Of a DNA stretch of 8,383 nucleotides, positions 1 to 6,585 are shown one piece after another. The notes under the pieces were generated by a model. It was not told where the DNA came from. It saw nothing but the letters and a program-made list of their open reading frames with translations, and ran no database searches. A program made the position numbers and the translations under genes. The stretch comes from Chloroflexota bacterium (GTDB lineage: Bacteria > Chloroflexota > Limnocylindria > QHBO01): contig JAHWJN010000051.1 of NCBI GenBank assembly GCA_019348395.1, forward strand, positions 1-8,383, given 5' to 3'. How positions within the stretch are numbered: the first letter of the stretch is position 1; each line of letters begins with the position of its first letter.

Positions 1-203
1 GAGGCGGTGCGCGACGACGTCCGGTCATTGGGCCTGCCGGTCTTCGTCAAGCCCGCGCGCGGCGGGTCGAGCATCGGCATCAGCAAGGTCCGGGACCTCG
101 CCGACCTGCCCGGGGCGGTCGAGGAGGCGCTGCGCTGCGACCCCAAGATCCTGGTGGAGGCCGCGGTGGTCGGCCGCGAGGTCGAGTGCGGGATCCTCGA
201 GGA
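1..203 (+). pseudogene. ddl: D-alanine-D-alanine ligase, internal fragment (cut at both ends)
   Basis: Ddl joins two D-alanines with ATP to make the dipeptide used in peptidoglycan precursors; it is a cytoplasmic ATP-grasp enzyme. The frame is open from base 1. The visible part, about 68 residues, contains the ATP-grasp nucleotide-binding stretch [17 protein letters not shown] (phosphate-binding Lys and glycine-rich loop, bases 43-93) followed by [20 protein letters not shown], the segment with the conserved glutamates. From memory this reads very like the middle of the Mycobacterium tuberculosis enzyme. The 5' end lies outside the window. The 3' end is lost: after about base 203 the reading frame runs into antisense of a ketosynthase gene, and the omega-loop (FYDYxxKY) and metal-binding C-terminus never appear. 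The open frame continues meaninglessly to 1272. It is a fragment created by the junction at 194-203, not a working gene here. Identity is confident; whether the break exists in the living genome is doubtful. Confidence 0.9.
194..203. other. Inverted chimeric junction at a 10-bp palindrome
   Basis: The sequence TCCTCGAGGA is its own reverse complement. Reading rightwards, Ddl is recognisable up to this point (ECGILED). Reading leftwards on the other strand, the ketosynthase is recognisable up to this point ([11 protein letters not shown]). Both proteins therefore use the palindrome to encode Leu-Glu, and both stop making sense beyond it. The exact breakpoint cannot be placed within roughly 190-215. 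This is the pattern expected from an inversion or foldback join at microhomology. Confidence 0.8.
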
Positions 204-921
204 CGAGCACGGCCGCAGCCTCGCCCATCACGAAGCCGTCGCGACCGCGGTCGAAGGGTCGCGAGGCGGTGGCCGGGTCGTCATTGCGCTGCGAGAGGAC
301 CCGGATCAGGGCGAAGGCGCCGAACGTGAGCGGCGCCAGCGGCGCCTCGGCCCCGCCGGCCAGCGCGACGTCCACGGTGCCGTCGCGGACGGCGTGGAAG
401 GCCTGGCCGATGGCCACCGCGCCGGAAGCGCAGGAGTTGGCGTTGCCGACGGCCGGGCCGGTCAGCCCCAGGTCGAGGGCCACGTTGCTCGCCCCGGCGC
501 CGCCGAAGACGGCCAGCGCCAGCGTGGGCGCCACGCCCCGGACGCCGCGCTCGACGTAGCCGGTGTGCTGCTCCTCCCCGAAGGCGATGCCCCCGAGCGC
601 CGAGCCGATCCAGACGCCGGTACGCGCCGCGCTGCCGTTCGGCGAGCCGAGCCGGGCGTCCTCCAGGGCCATGCGGGAGGCCGCCACCGCCATGGCACTG
701 AACCGGTCGAGGCGCCGCGCCCGCCGCACATCGAGATGATCGGCGGGATCGAAGCCGTCGACCTGGGCCGCCATCCGGGAGGGGAGGCCCGACGCGTCGA
801 ACCGATCGATGGGACGGACCGCCGAGCGGTTGGCGAGCACGCCCTGCCAGAGCCCCTCGGCGCCGATGCCGATGGGGGTGACCGCGCCGATCCCGGTGAT
901 GACCACGCGACGGTGGGTCAT
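194..921 (-). pseudogene. Beta-ketoacyl-ACP synthase (KAS II/FabF-like), 3' end lost
   Basis: A condensing enzyme that extends an ACP-bound acyl chain with malonyl-ACP. The start ATG at 921-919 opens with [18 protein letters not shown], the classic KAS N-terminus. The nucleophile is Cys164 in NSCASG, at the expected position for FabF (E. coli Cys163). Next come [11 protein letters not shown] and the [13 protein letters not shown] and RDGFVMGE signatures of KAS II and type II PKS ketosynthases. About 242 of the usual 410 or so residues remain. The half carrying both catalytic histidines is missing because the sequence flips into antisense ddl near 194; the frame would otherwise end at 25 after about 56 nonsense residues. 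The ATG overlaps the stop of the upstream SRPBCC gene by 4 bp (ATGA), so it is translationally coupled as the fourth gene of the cassette. A KS-alpha of a type II PKS is the main alternative to a FabF-like role. The intact gene probably exists in the source organism. Confidence 0.88.
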
Positions 922-1367
922 CGGGTCGCCTGCTCGGCCAACCGGCGGATGGTGCGCAGCGTACGCCCGGCGATGGCCTCGATGAAGTGCGGGCCGATGA
1001 CGTGCTCGGCGGCGAACCTTCCGATCACCGGCCACGGCAGCTCGAGGCGGTGCTCGATGCTCACGTCGAGCACTCCCGCACCTCCATCCTCGAATCGCCA
1101 GGCGACCCACATCCCCCGGGTCACCCCGCCGGTGTGCATGAACTCGATGGTGCGCTCGCCGGGCTTGGGGCGCTGGATCGCCTCCCAGCGGACCGGGACC
1201 GGGCCACGGCGGGCGCCCATCGCGAACCGACGCTCGCCGTTCGGATCGGGGAGCGAGCGCACGTATCGGTAATGGGGCAGGATCTCTGGCCAGCGCTCGA
1301 CGTCGGAGGCGAGCTCGAAGACGCGCTCGAATGGCGCGCGCATCGGCTCGTGGATGCGGCTCTTCAC
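918..1367 (-). CDS. SRPBCC-family polyketide cyclase/aromatase-like protein
   Basis: A 149-aa START/Bet v1-like protein. Proteins of this fold bind hydrophobic ligands in a deep cavity; in polyketide pathways members act as aromatases or cyclases, and in quinone pathways (COQ10 type) as lipid-binding partners. The N-terminal part (about residues 1-35) has the typical strand followed by [22 protein letters not shown]. The middle holds the beta-sheet ([20 protein letters not shown]), and a long C-terminal helix ([20 protein letters not shown]) closes the cavity. Size fits a single-domain member. The start is GTG at 1367-1365, overlapping the TGA of the flavoprotein gene upstream (GTGA); a longer open frame reaches 1706 but lies antisense-like inside that gene and has low-complexity Arg/Ala sequence. 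The stop overlaps the ketosynthase ATG. Its place between a flavoprotein and a ketosynthase favours an aromatase/cyclase role, but the substrate is unknown. Confidence 0.85.
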   Translation of the reverse strand: MKSRIHEPMRAPFERVFELASDVERWPEILPHYRYVRSLPDPNGERRFAMGARRGPVPVRWEAIQRPKPGERTIEFMHTGGVTRGMWVAWRFEDGGAGVLDVSIEHRLELPWPVIGRFAAEHVIGPHFIEAIAGRTLRTIRRLAEQATR

Positions 1368-2533
1368 GGCCCGAGCACCTCCCACACGGCGCGCGGTGAG
1401 AACGCGTCGCTGGCCGGGCGGCAGTCGGCGAGCGCCGAGCCGAGACGACCTGCGGCCGACGGGCGCGACTCCAGCCGCGCGACGGCGTGCCCGAGGAGGC
1501 CGGGCGCCGACAGGACCCCCTGCACCAGCCAGCTGAGCGCCTCCTTGGCGGCGAAGGCTCGGCGCCGCTCTCGGCGATAGGCCGCGGCAACGTCTCCGTC
1601 CGCGAGGATCGCGTCGGCGGCGGCACGTGCCCCGCGCAGCGCGCGGTGGATACCCTCCCCGGTGAACGGGTCGACGAAGCCGGCGGCGTCGCCGATGAGC
1701 AGCCAACCGGAGCCGGCGACCTGCCGGACCCGATGCCCGATCGGCGCGGCCCCCCGTATGGGCCCGATCCGGCGGCTGGCACCCAGCCGCTCCGCCACGG
1801 CCGGGAGAGCGGCGATCGCGGCGCTGAAGCGGGCCTCGGCCGGCCGGGCGCGGTCCAGCGGCAGCGCCATCCCGACGTTGAGGGCACCGGGCACCGGCGC
1901 CAGGCCGACGTACCAGCCACGCGCCGCGTGCATCTCACCGTGATCCTCGAGATCATCGACCCGCTCGTAGTGGGCCACCAGCCCCAGCCGGCGCGGCGCC
2001 CGGACCGGCGCGTCGACCCGGAGGAGCCGCGCCACCGTGGAGCGCGCGCCGTCGGCACCCACGACGACCTCCGCTCGGACCGCCTCCTCTTTCCCGTCGG
2101 CGCGCCGCACGCGGACGCCGCGCACCAGGTCGTCGCCGCCGACCAGCCCGACGACGCGGGCCCGCTCCTCGAGGATCGCGCCACAGGCCGCGGCGTGCTC
2201 GGCCAGCCGTGCGTCGAAGCACCGGCGGTCGAGCCCCCAGGCGGAGCGCGGTCCGAGGCGGTCCGCGGAGCTCATCCGAACCCGATGCCCGCCCGCGTAG
2301 AGGTCCATGCCGCGCAGCGGGACCGCGGCGGGCCGCCACGCGTCCGGCGCGAGGCCCATGCGCTCAAGCTCCTCGACGATGCGCGGGCTGGCGTACTCGG
2401 CGCAGGCCTTGGGGCGCGGGTGGGCGTTCGCCTCGAGCAGCAGGACCGACGCGCCGCGGCGCGCAAGACCGGCGGCCAGGGCTGAGCCGGCCGGACCCGC
2501 GCCCACGACGGCAGCGTCGAACCGACGGCTCAC
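1364..2533 (-). CDS. FAD-dependent oxidoreductase, geranylgeranyl reductase/FixC-like
   Basis: A 389-aa flavoprotein of the PHBH-fold group that includes geranylgeranyl reductases, FixC and UbiH-like or tailoring hydroxylases. The dinucleotide-binding fingerprint is at residues 9-16 (VVGAGPAG) and its strand-end acid in LLLEA. The conserved KACAEYASPR segment after it matches the K-C-x-E region of the reductase family. The second FAD motif (GADGARST) is at 159-166 and the third (LIGDAAGFVDPFTGEG) begins at 279. GWYVGLAPVPGALNVGM, around residue 205, sits where geranylgeranyl reductases carry their substrate-side Y-x-W-x-F-P-like motif. There is no signal peptide or obvious membrane helix. It could reduce double bonds of an isoprenoid or polyene, or oxidise a polyketide ring; sequence alone does not decide. 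The start GTG at 2533-2531 overlaps the methyltransferase stop (GTGA), and its own stop overlaps the next gene's GTG. It is the second gene of the cassette. Confidence 0.88.
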   Translation of the reverse strand: MSRRFDAAVVGAGPAGSALAAGLARRGASVLLLEANAHPRPKACAEYASPRIVEELERMGLAPDAWRPAAVPLRGMDLYAGGHRVRMSSADRLGPRSAWGLDRRCFDARLAEHAAACGAILEERARVVGLVGGDDLVRGVRVRRADGKEEAVRAEVVVGADGARSTVARLLRVDAPVRAPRRLGLVAHYERVDDLEDHGEMHAARGWYVGLAPVPGALNVGMALPLDRARPAEARFSAAIAALPAVAERLGASRRIGPIRGAAPIGHRVRQVAGSGWLLIGDAAGFVDPFTGEGIHRALRGARAAADAILADGDVAAAYRRERRRAFAAKEALSWLVQGVLSAPGLLGHAVARLESRPSAAGRLGSALADCRPASDAFSPRAVWEVLGP

Positions 2534-3294
2534 GACATCGGCTCGCGGACGGCGGTGGTCACCAGCCGCGGCATCCAGGCCGCCGAGCGCCGGACCCGGC
2601 GCAGCCCCGACGCCGACAGCAGCGCGTCGAGCTCGGCGGGCGTATAGGACCGCCGGACCGAGAGCAGACCGTCGTGGCGGGTGGTGCGGCAGCGTCCCAG
2701 CGCCGCCACCGCCACGCCAACGGCGAGCAGCGGCAGGACTCCGCGACGCAGGTCGTTGATGACGACGCCGAGCCGGGCGACGCGGGCCATCTGGGTCAGC
2801 GCCCGCACGGCCCTCGCCGGGTCCAGGTGATGGAGCAGGAGCGAGCTGTGCGCCACGTCGACGCTCGCGTCGTCGAACGGCAGCGCCATCGCGTCACCGG
2901 TCACGATGCGAACGCGGTCGACACCATCGGTGATCGCCGAGGCCACGGCCGCCACCGCCGGGTCCCCCTCGAGTCCGACGACCCGCCAGCCCCGCGCCGC
3001 GAAGGCCAGCGGAAGGTCGCCGGCGCCGCTGCCGACATCCAGAACGGTCACGTCGCGTCGCGTTCCTGCCAGTCGCCTGATGGCATCCACGCTGGCGCCG
3101 GCGCCACCGGGAAGCCGGTTGAGCCGCGCGAGATCGGCCAGGTTCGTGCGCAGCTCCCGCCCGACCACGCTGCCGGTGTCGAGCAGCTCCGGGCTGTCAC
3201 TGCGCCGGGACAGCGGCAGGCGCAGCACCGGTTCGCCGGTCACGCTCACCATCGGCTGGGGCATCTCGTCGTGCTCATACGGGCTCCGGTGCAT
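2530..3294 (-). CDS. Class I SAM-dependent methyltransferase
   Basis: A 254-aa protein that transfers a methyl group from S-adenosylmethionine, probably to the small molecule made by this cassette. Motif I is VLDVGSGAGD at residues 84-93. The acid after strand 2 is Glu109 in VVGLEGD, expected to bind the ribose. Motif II/III-like TGDAMALPFDDASVDVAHSS is followed by LLLHHLDPARAV, the usual post-motif helix of UbiE/COQ5-like enzymes. The N-terminal SPELLD and LADLARLNRL segments form a helical lid. ATG at 3294 is chosen because GGAGG (complement of 3303-3307) lies 8 nt upstream; the frame stays open to 3459 but that extension would run into the thioredoxin reductase gene. Later in-frame ATGs at 3264 and 3252 lack such a site. 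It is the first gene of the - strand operon and its TGA overlaps the next GTG. Whether it methylates O, N or C is not visible. Confidence 0.88.
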   Translation of the reverse strand: MHRSPYEHDEMPQPMVSVTGEPVLRLPLSRRSDSPELLDTGSVVGRELRTNLADLARLNRLPGGAGASVDAIRRLAGTRRDVTVLDVGSGAGDLPLAFAARGWRVVGLEGDPAVAAVASAITDGVDRVRIVTGDAMALPFDDASVDVAHSSLLLHHLDPARAVRALTQMARVARLGVVINDLRRGVLPLLAVGVAVAALGRCRTTRHDGLLSVRRSYTPAELDALLSASGLRRVRRSAAWMPRLVTTAVREPMS

Positions 3295-3302
3295 GTTCCG
3301 CG

Positions 3303-3307
3303 CCTCC
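3303..3307 (-). promoter_or_regulatory. Ribosome binding site of the methyltransferase
   Basis: GGAGG read on the - strand, 8 nt before the ATG at 3294. It fixes the start of the first gene of the biosynthetic operon against a 55-residue longer open frame. The downstream genes of that operon have no comparable need, since each start overlaps the previous stop. Confidence 0.75.
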
Positions 3308-3340
3308 GTGCGATCCGGCAACCGCCAGCACGGTGCGGAG

Positions 3341-3346
3341 TACACT
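3341..3346 (+). promoter_or_regulatory. Putative -10 box of thioredoxin reductase (TACACT)
   Basis: TACACT fits the TAnnnT pattern of sigma-A/sigma-70 -10 elements. It ends 9 nt before the ATG at 3356, so transcription would start about 3 nt before or at the start codon. There is no Shine-Dalgarno sequence close to the ATG (the nearest GGAG is 15 nt away), which agrees with a leaderless or near-leaderless mRNA. No convincing -35 hexamer is seen 16-18 nt upstream. The same hexamer occurs upstream of the peptidase gene. Confidence 0.4.
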
Positions 3347-3355
3347 TCGGGCACG

Positions 3356-4360
3356 ATGACCGCCACCGTTCCGCCGTCCACCGGCACCCCCGACCACGAC
3401 CACACCGACACTCGCCACCGCAAGGTGGTCATCATCGGCTCGGGCCCTGCCGGCCTCACCGCCGCGATCTATGCCGCACGCGCCAACCTCGAGCCGCTCG
3501 TGATCGCCGGCAACACGCCGATGGGTCAGCTCATGATCACCTCGGATGTCGAGAACTATCCCGGCTTCCCGCACGGCGTCCAGGGCCCGGAGCTGATGCA
3601 GCACTTCCGCGAGCAGGCCGAGCGATTCGGGACCACCATCATCGAGAAGGACGCCACGAGGGTGGACTTCGGCGAGCGGCCGTTCCGCATCTGGGTCGGC
3701 GACGACGAGTACCGCGCCGACGCGGTCATCGTGGCGACCGGCGCCTCGGCGCTGTGGCTGGGGCTGCCGAGCGAGGAGGAGTTCCGCGGCCGGGGGGTCA
3801 GCGCCTGCGCGACCTGCGACGGCTTCTTCTTCCGCGACCGGGACATCGCGGTGGTCGGCGGCGGCGACACGGCGCTCGAGGAGGCAACCTTCCTCACGCG
3901 ATTCGCCAGCAAGGTCACCATGCTGGTTCGCCGCGACGAGTTCCGTGGCAGCAAGATCATGCAGGAGCGCGCCCTGCGCGACCCGAAGATCGACGTGCTG
4001 TGGAACCGGGAGGTCCTCGAGGTGAAGGGCGACATGACCGTCAACGCCCTGACCGTGCGCGATACGAAGACCGGCGAGACGAGCGAGCTGCCGGCGCAGG
4101 GCCTCTTCATCGCCATCGGCTACAAGCCGAACACCGACCTGTTCGAGGGTCAGCTCACGGTCGGGAAGGGCGGCTACCTGGAGCTCGTTGGCGAGACCGG
4201 CTCGGGCATCGAGGGCGTGTTCATCGCGGGGGACGTGCACGACGCCCACTACCGCCAGGCGGTGACCGCGGCCGGGGACGGCTGCAAGGCCGCCATCGAC
4301 GCCGAGCGCTGGCTCGCATCGGTGGGTGAGATCGAGGCATCGACCGCCACCAACTGGTAG
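3356..4360 (+). CDS. trxB: Thioredoxin reductase (NADPH-dependent, low-Mr type)
   Basis: A cytoplasmic flavoenzyme that passes electrons from NADPH through FAD and a redox-active disulfide to thioredoxin. It has 334 aa. The FAD fingerprint GSGPAG is at residues 28-33, followed by GQLMITSDVENYPGFP, a TrxR hallmark. The redox centre is Cys151-Ala-Thr-Cys154-Asp. The NADPH loop GGGDTALEEA starts at 168, and VRRDEFR takes the place of the HRRxxxR NADPH-phosphate motif, with both leading arginines kept. The C-terminal FAD motif is GVFIAGDVHDAHYRQAVTAAGDG. Start ATG 3356 is the last sensible start before the FAD domain; the frame is open back to 2906 but that lies antisense to the methyltransferase. 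The N-terminus is about 20 residues longer than usual and rich in Thr, Pro, His and Asp (DHDHTDTRHR). No thioredoxin gene is next to it. It is divergent from the biosynthetic operon across 61 bp. Related ferredoxin/flavodoxin-type TrxR-like enzymes are unlikely because the CxxC is intact. Confidence 0.95.
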   Translation: MTATVPPSTGTPDHDHTDTRHRKVVIIGSGPAGLTAAIYAARANLEPLVIAGNTPMGQLMITSDVENYPGFPHGVQGPELMQHFREQAERFGTTIIEKDATRVDFGERPFRIWVGDDEYRADAVIVATGASALWLGLPSEEEFRGRGVSACATCDGFFFRDRDIAVVGGGDTALEEATFLTRFASKVTMLVRRDEFRGSKIMQERALRDPKIDVLWNREVLEVKGDMTVNALTVRDTKTGETSELPAQGLFIAIGYKPNTDLFEGQLTVGKGGYLELVGETGSGIEGVFIAGDVHDAHYRQAVTAAGDGCKAAIDAERWLASVGEIEASTATNW

Positions 4361-4384
4361 CCGGCCGACCGGCGGGTCGTTGAC

Positions 4385-4390
4385 TACACT
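4385..4390 (+). promoter_or_regulatory. Putative -10 box of the S9 peptidase gene (TACACT)
   Basis: The hexamer is identical to the one before the thioredoxin reductase gene, in the 67-bp spacer after its stop. Transcription would start near 4397, leaving a leader of about 31 nt that contains the AGGAGG ribosome site. No good -35 match is present at the standard distance; TTGAC directly abuts the hexamer instead. A small hairpin (GCCGG-CCGA-CCGGC, 4360-4373) precedes it and might weaken read-through from the gene upstream. Confidence 0.35.
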
Positions 4391-4409
4391 CACGACTCCG
4401 CCGCACCCC

Positions 4410-4415
4410 AGGAGG
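4410..4415 (+). promoter_or_regulatory. Ribosome binding site AGGAGG of the S9 peptidase
   Basis: A perfect AGGAGG with 12 nt to the ATG at 4428, somewhat longer than the usual 5-9 nt. It supports ATG 4428 as the start against the in-frame GTG at 4326, which lies inside the thioredoxin reductase gene. Confidence 0.7.
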
Positions 4416-4427
4416 CCGATCCAGCCC

Positions 4428-6557
4428 ATGGCATCCCGCCCCCCGCGCCCCGAGGACCTGTACCAGCTTCGCGTCCCGACCGAGACGGCGCTCTCTCCCG
4501 ACGGGCGGTTCGTCGCCTTCACCGTCCAGTCGGTGGCGCCGGCAAAGGATGGCTACCGCAGCGCGCTCTGGATCGCGCCGACCGATGCCACTTCCCCCGC
4601 GCGGCAGCTCACCGTCGGATCGCGCTCGGACACCAGCCCACGCTGGTCTCCCGACAGCCGCACGATCGCCTTCCGGTCCGACCGCGCAGCCGTGCTCCAG
4701 GCCGGCGGCGGCGGGTCGAAGCCAGGCGAGGCGGAGGCGCCGAAGGAGGGTGGAACCCAAATCTGGCTCCTGCCCTTCGCCGACGGCGGGGAGGCTCGCC
4801 AGCTCACCGACCTGCCGAAGGATGTCGAGGCGCTTGACTGGTCACCCGACGGCACGCGCCTGGTGATCGTCAGTGCCGCCAGCTCGGCCCGGCGGGACGC
4901 GGAACCGGAGCGAGGGCGCGATGATCCGCCGACGCCCGACACGCGGCTCATCGACCGCCTCGGCTACCAGTTCAACGGTCGTGGTTTCGTCCACGACCGC
5001 TTCACCCGCCTGTGGCTGGTGGACGTCGAGTCCGGCGACGCCGAGCTGCTGACCCGCGGCGACCACCACGACCAGGCGCCGCGATGGTCGCCCGACGGCC
5101 GGACGGTCGCCTTCGTCTCGGACCGGCACCGCGACCCCGACCTGAGCTGGCGGTCGGACATCTACCTCGTCTCGCTCGATGATCGAAAGGTGACGCAGCT
5201 CTCTTCGGGCGACGGGCACCAGGCCTGGGGCGCCCCGGCGTGGTCGCCGGATGGTGCATGGCTGGTGGCCATCGGCAACCGCGACTGGACCAGGGGGGTG
5301 CTCGAGCAGGCGTCACTGTGGCGCTTCCGCGTCCGTGACGGAACGGCGGAGCACCTGCTCGAAGGCGCCGATCTGGAGGTCGCGGCCGGCGTCAACAGCG
5401 ACCTGTTCGGCGGCGGCCCCGCCCTGGCGCATCCCACGCCCGACGGCCGGTGGGTCTTCTTCGCCGCACCGATCGAGGGCAGCCACGAGCTCTGGCGGGT
5501 GAGCGTCGACGACCGGCGCGTGGAGCGGCTGACCAGCGGGCGCCACTACCTCGGCCGCCAGGACGTCATCGGCCTGCCGAGGGGTGGGGCACGGGTGGCG
5601 GCGGTCCGCACCAGCCCTACCGAAGCCCCGGACGTGGTGGTGGGCGATGCGCCCGCCGGTCGACTGGGATCGAAGCCGGTCGACCTCACGCGCGTCTCGG
5701 ATCTCATGGGCGAATCGTGGGCCGAGATCGAGCTCGTCGAGCCGCAGGAGCGCTGGCACGAGGTCGACGGTCGTCGCATCCAGGGCTGGTTCTACCCGAC
5801 TCCGAAGGGCACGAAGCGCCGCCCGGCGCCGGCGGTGGTCCAGATCCACGGTGGCCCGGCCACCCTGTATGGCTGGACGATGATGTGGGAGTGGCAGGTC
5901 CTGGCCGCGAACGGCATGAGCGTCTACGCCTGCAATCCGCGCGGGTCCCAGGGGTACGGCCAGGCATTTCTCACCGCCAACGTCGGCGACTGGGGCGACG
6001 GACCGATGCGGGACGTCCTCGGCGGGCTCGACGCCCTCATCGAGGAGGGCCTGGTCGACCCGGAGCGCACCGGCGTGACCGGGGGCTCGTACGGCGGCTA
6101 CCTGACCTCGTGGATCGTCGGCCATACCGATCGCTTCGCGGCGGCGGTCAGCTGCCGGGCGGTCAACGACATGACCAGCCAGATGCTGTCGGGGGATATC
6201 GGCGGGCCGAGCTTCGGGCTCTACGTCTACGGCGTGCACCCGTGGGAGGACTGGGATCTGTACCGACGCCATTCGCCGCTGACGTATGCCGAGCGGGTCA
6301 CCACGCCGTTGCTGATCCAGCACTCCGAGAACGACCTGCGCGTCACGGTCACCCAGGCCGAGGAGCTCTTCGCCGTCCTGCGCTCCTTGAAGCGGACGGT
6401 GCGGCTGATGCGGGTTCCGGACGAGTCGCACGAGCTGACGCGCTCCGGCACGCCCTTCCGGCGCGTCGACAACCTGCGGCTCATCGACGAGTGGTTCCGG
6501 CACTTCCTGGTGGAGGGCAAGCGGGGCATGCCCGCGGTCGATCCGAAGCGCGGGTAG
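4428..6557 (+). CDS. S9C-family oligopeptidase (acylaminoacyl-peptidase-like)
   Basis: A 709-aa prolyl-oligopeptidase-clan serine peptidase that would cleave short peptides or N-blocked amino acids; the propeller gates access so that large proteins are excluded. Residues 1 to about 430 form a beta-propeller: PD40/WD40-like strands with an S/T-P-D-G/S signature sit at about 23, 74, 139, 221, 273 and 337, i.e. six of the usual seven blades. The alpha/beta hydrolase domain follows, with the oxyanion-hole HGGP at 474, nucleophile Ser554 in GGSYGG, Asp636 in HSENDLR, and His668 in DESHELTRSG. The ESHELxRSG sequence around the His and the SGDIGG segment point to the acylaminoacyl-peptidase branch rather than true prolyl oligopeptidase or DPP4. 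No signal peptide or membrane segment is visible, so it is probably cytoplasmic. It is co-oriented with the thioredoxin reductase gene but has its own putative promoter and ribosome site; a functional link is not evident. Confidence 0.93.
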   Translation: MASRPPRPEDLYQLRVPTETALSPDGRFVAFTVQSVAPAKDGYRSALWIAPTDATSPARQLTVGSRSDTSPRWSPDSRTIAFRSDRAAVLQAGGGGSKPGEAEAPKEGGTQIWLLPFADGGEARQLTDLPKDVEALDWSPDGTRLVIVSAASSARRDAEPERGRDDPPTPDTRLIDRLGYQFNGRGFVHDRFTRLWLVDVESGDAELLTRGDHHDQAPRWSPDGRTVAFVSDRHRDPDLSWRSDIYLVSLDDRKVTQLSSGDGHQAWGAPAWSPDGAWLVAIGNRDWTRGVLEQASLWRFRVRDGTAEHLLEGADLEVAAGVNSDLFGGGPALAHPTPDGRWVFFAAPIEGSHELWRVSVDDRRVERLTSGRHYLGRQDVIGLPRGGARVAAVRTSPTEAPDVVVGDAPAGRLGSKPVDLTRVSDLMGESWAEIELVEPQERWHEVDGRRIQGWFYPTPKGTKRRPAPAVVQIHGGPATLYGWTMMWEWQVLAANGMSVYACNPRGSQGYGQAFLTANVGDWGDGPMRDVLGGLDALIEEGLVDPERTGVTGGSYGGYLTSWIVGHTDRFAAAVSCRAVNDMTSQMLSGDIGGPSFGLYVYGVHPWEDWDLYRRHSPLTYAERVTTPLLIQHSENDLRVTVTQAEELFAVLRSLKRTVRLMRVPDESHELTRSGTPFRRVDNLRLIDEWFRHFLVEGKRGMPAVDPKRG

Positions 6558-6565
6558 CGGTCTTC

Positions 6566-6585
6566 GGGGGCTCGGCGCCGCCCCC
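6566..6585 (+). other. GC-rich hairpin downstream of the S9 peptidase
   Basis: GGGGGC (6566-6571) and GCCCCC (6580-6585) form a 6-bp perfect stem with an 8-nt loop, 8 nt after the peptidase stop. No T-run follows. It could help stop transcription or protect the mRNA 3' end, together with the second hairpin at 6596-6613. Confidence 0.4.

Noticed and set aside
204..1272. Continuation of the + strand frame from the Ddl fragment to 1272
   Set aside because: Beyond the palindrome it is the antisense of the ketosynthase and SRPBCC genes, with low-complexity Arg/Gly/Ala sequence and no Ddl C-terminal motif.
922..2184. Upstream extension of the ketosynthase frame on the - strand to 2184
   Set aside because: It overlaps the SRPBCC and flavoprotein genes in another frame and has an Arg/Ser/Pro-rich shadow composition; the ATG at 921 with the coupled overlap is the natural start.
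2906..3355. N-terminal extension of thioredoxin reductase back to 2906
   Set aside because: It is antisense to the methyltransferase, low-complexity Ser/Arg/Thr sequence, and unlike any TrxR.
3295..3459. Longer methyltransferase start at 3459
   Set aside because: It would overlap the thioredoxin reductase gene by about 100 bp, while a GGAGG site marks the ATG at 3294.
3275..4522. Long - strand open frame opposite the thioredoxin reductase gene
   Set aside because: A high-GC antisense shadow with no recognisable domain; the opposite strand encodes a complete TrxR.
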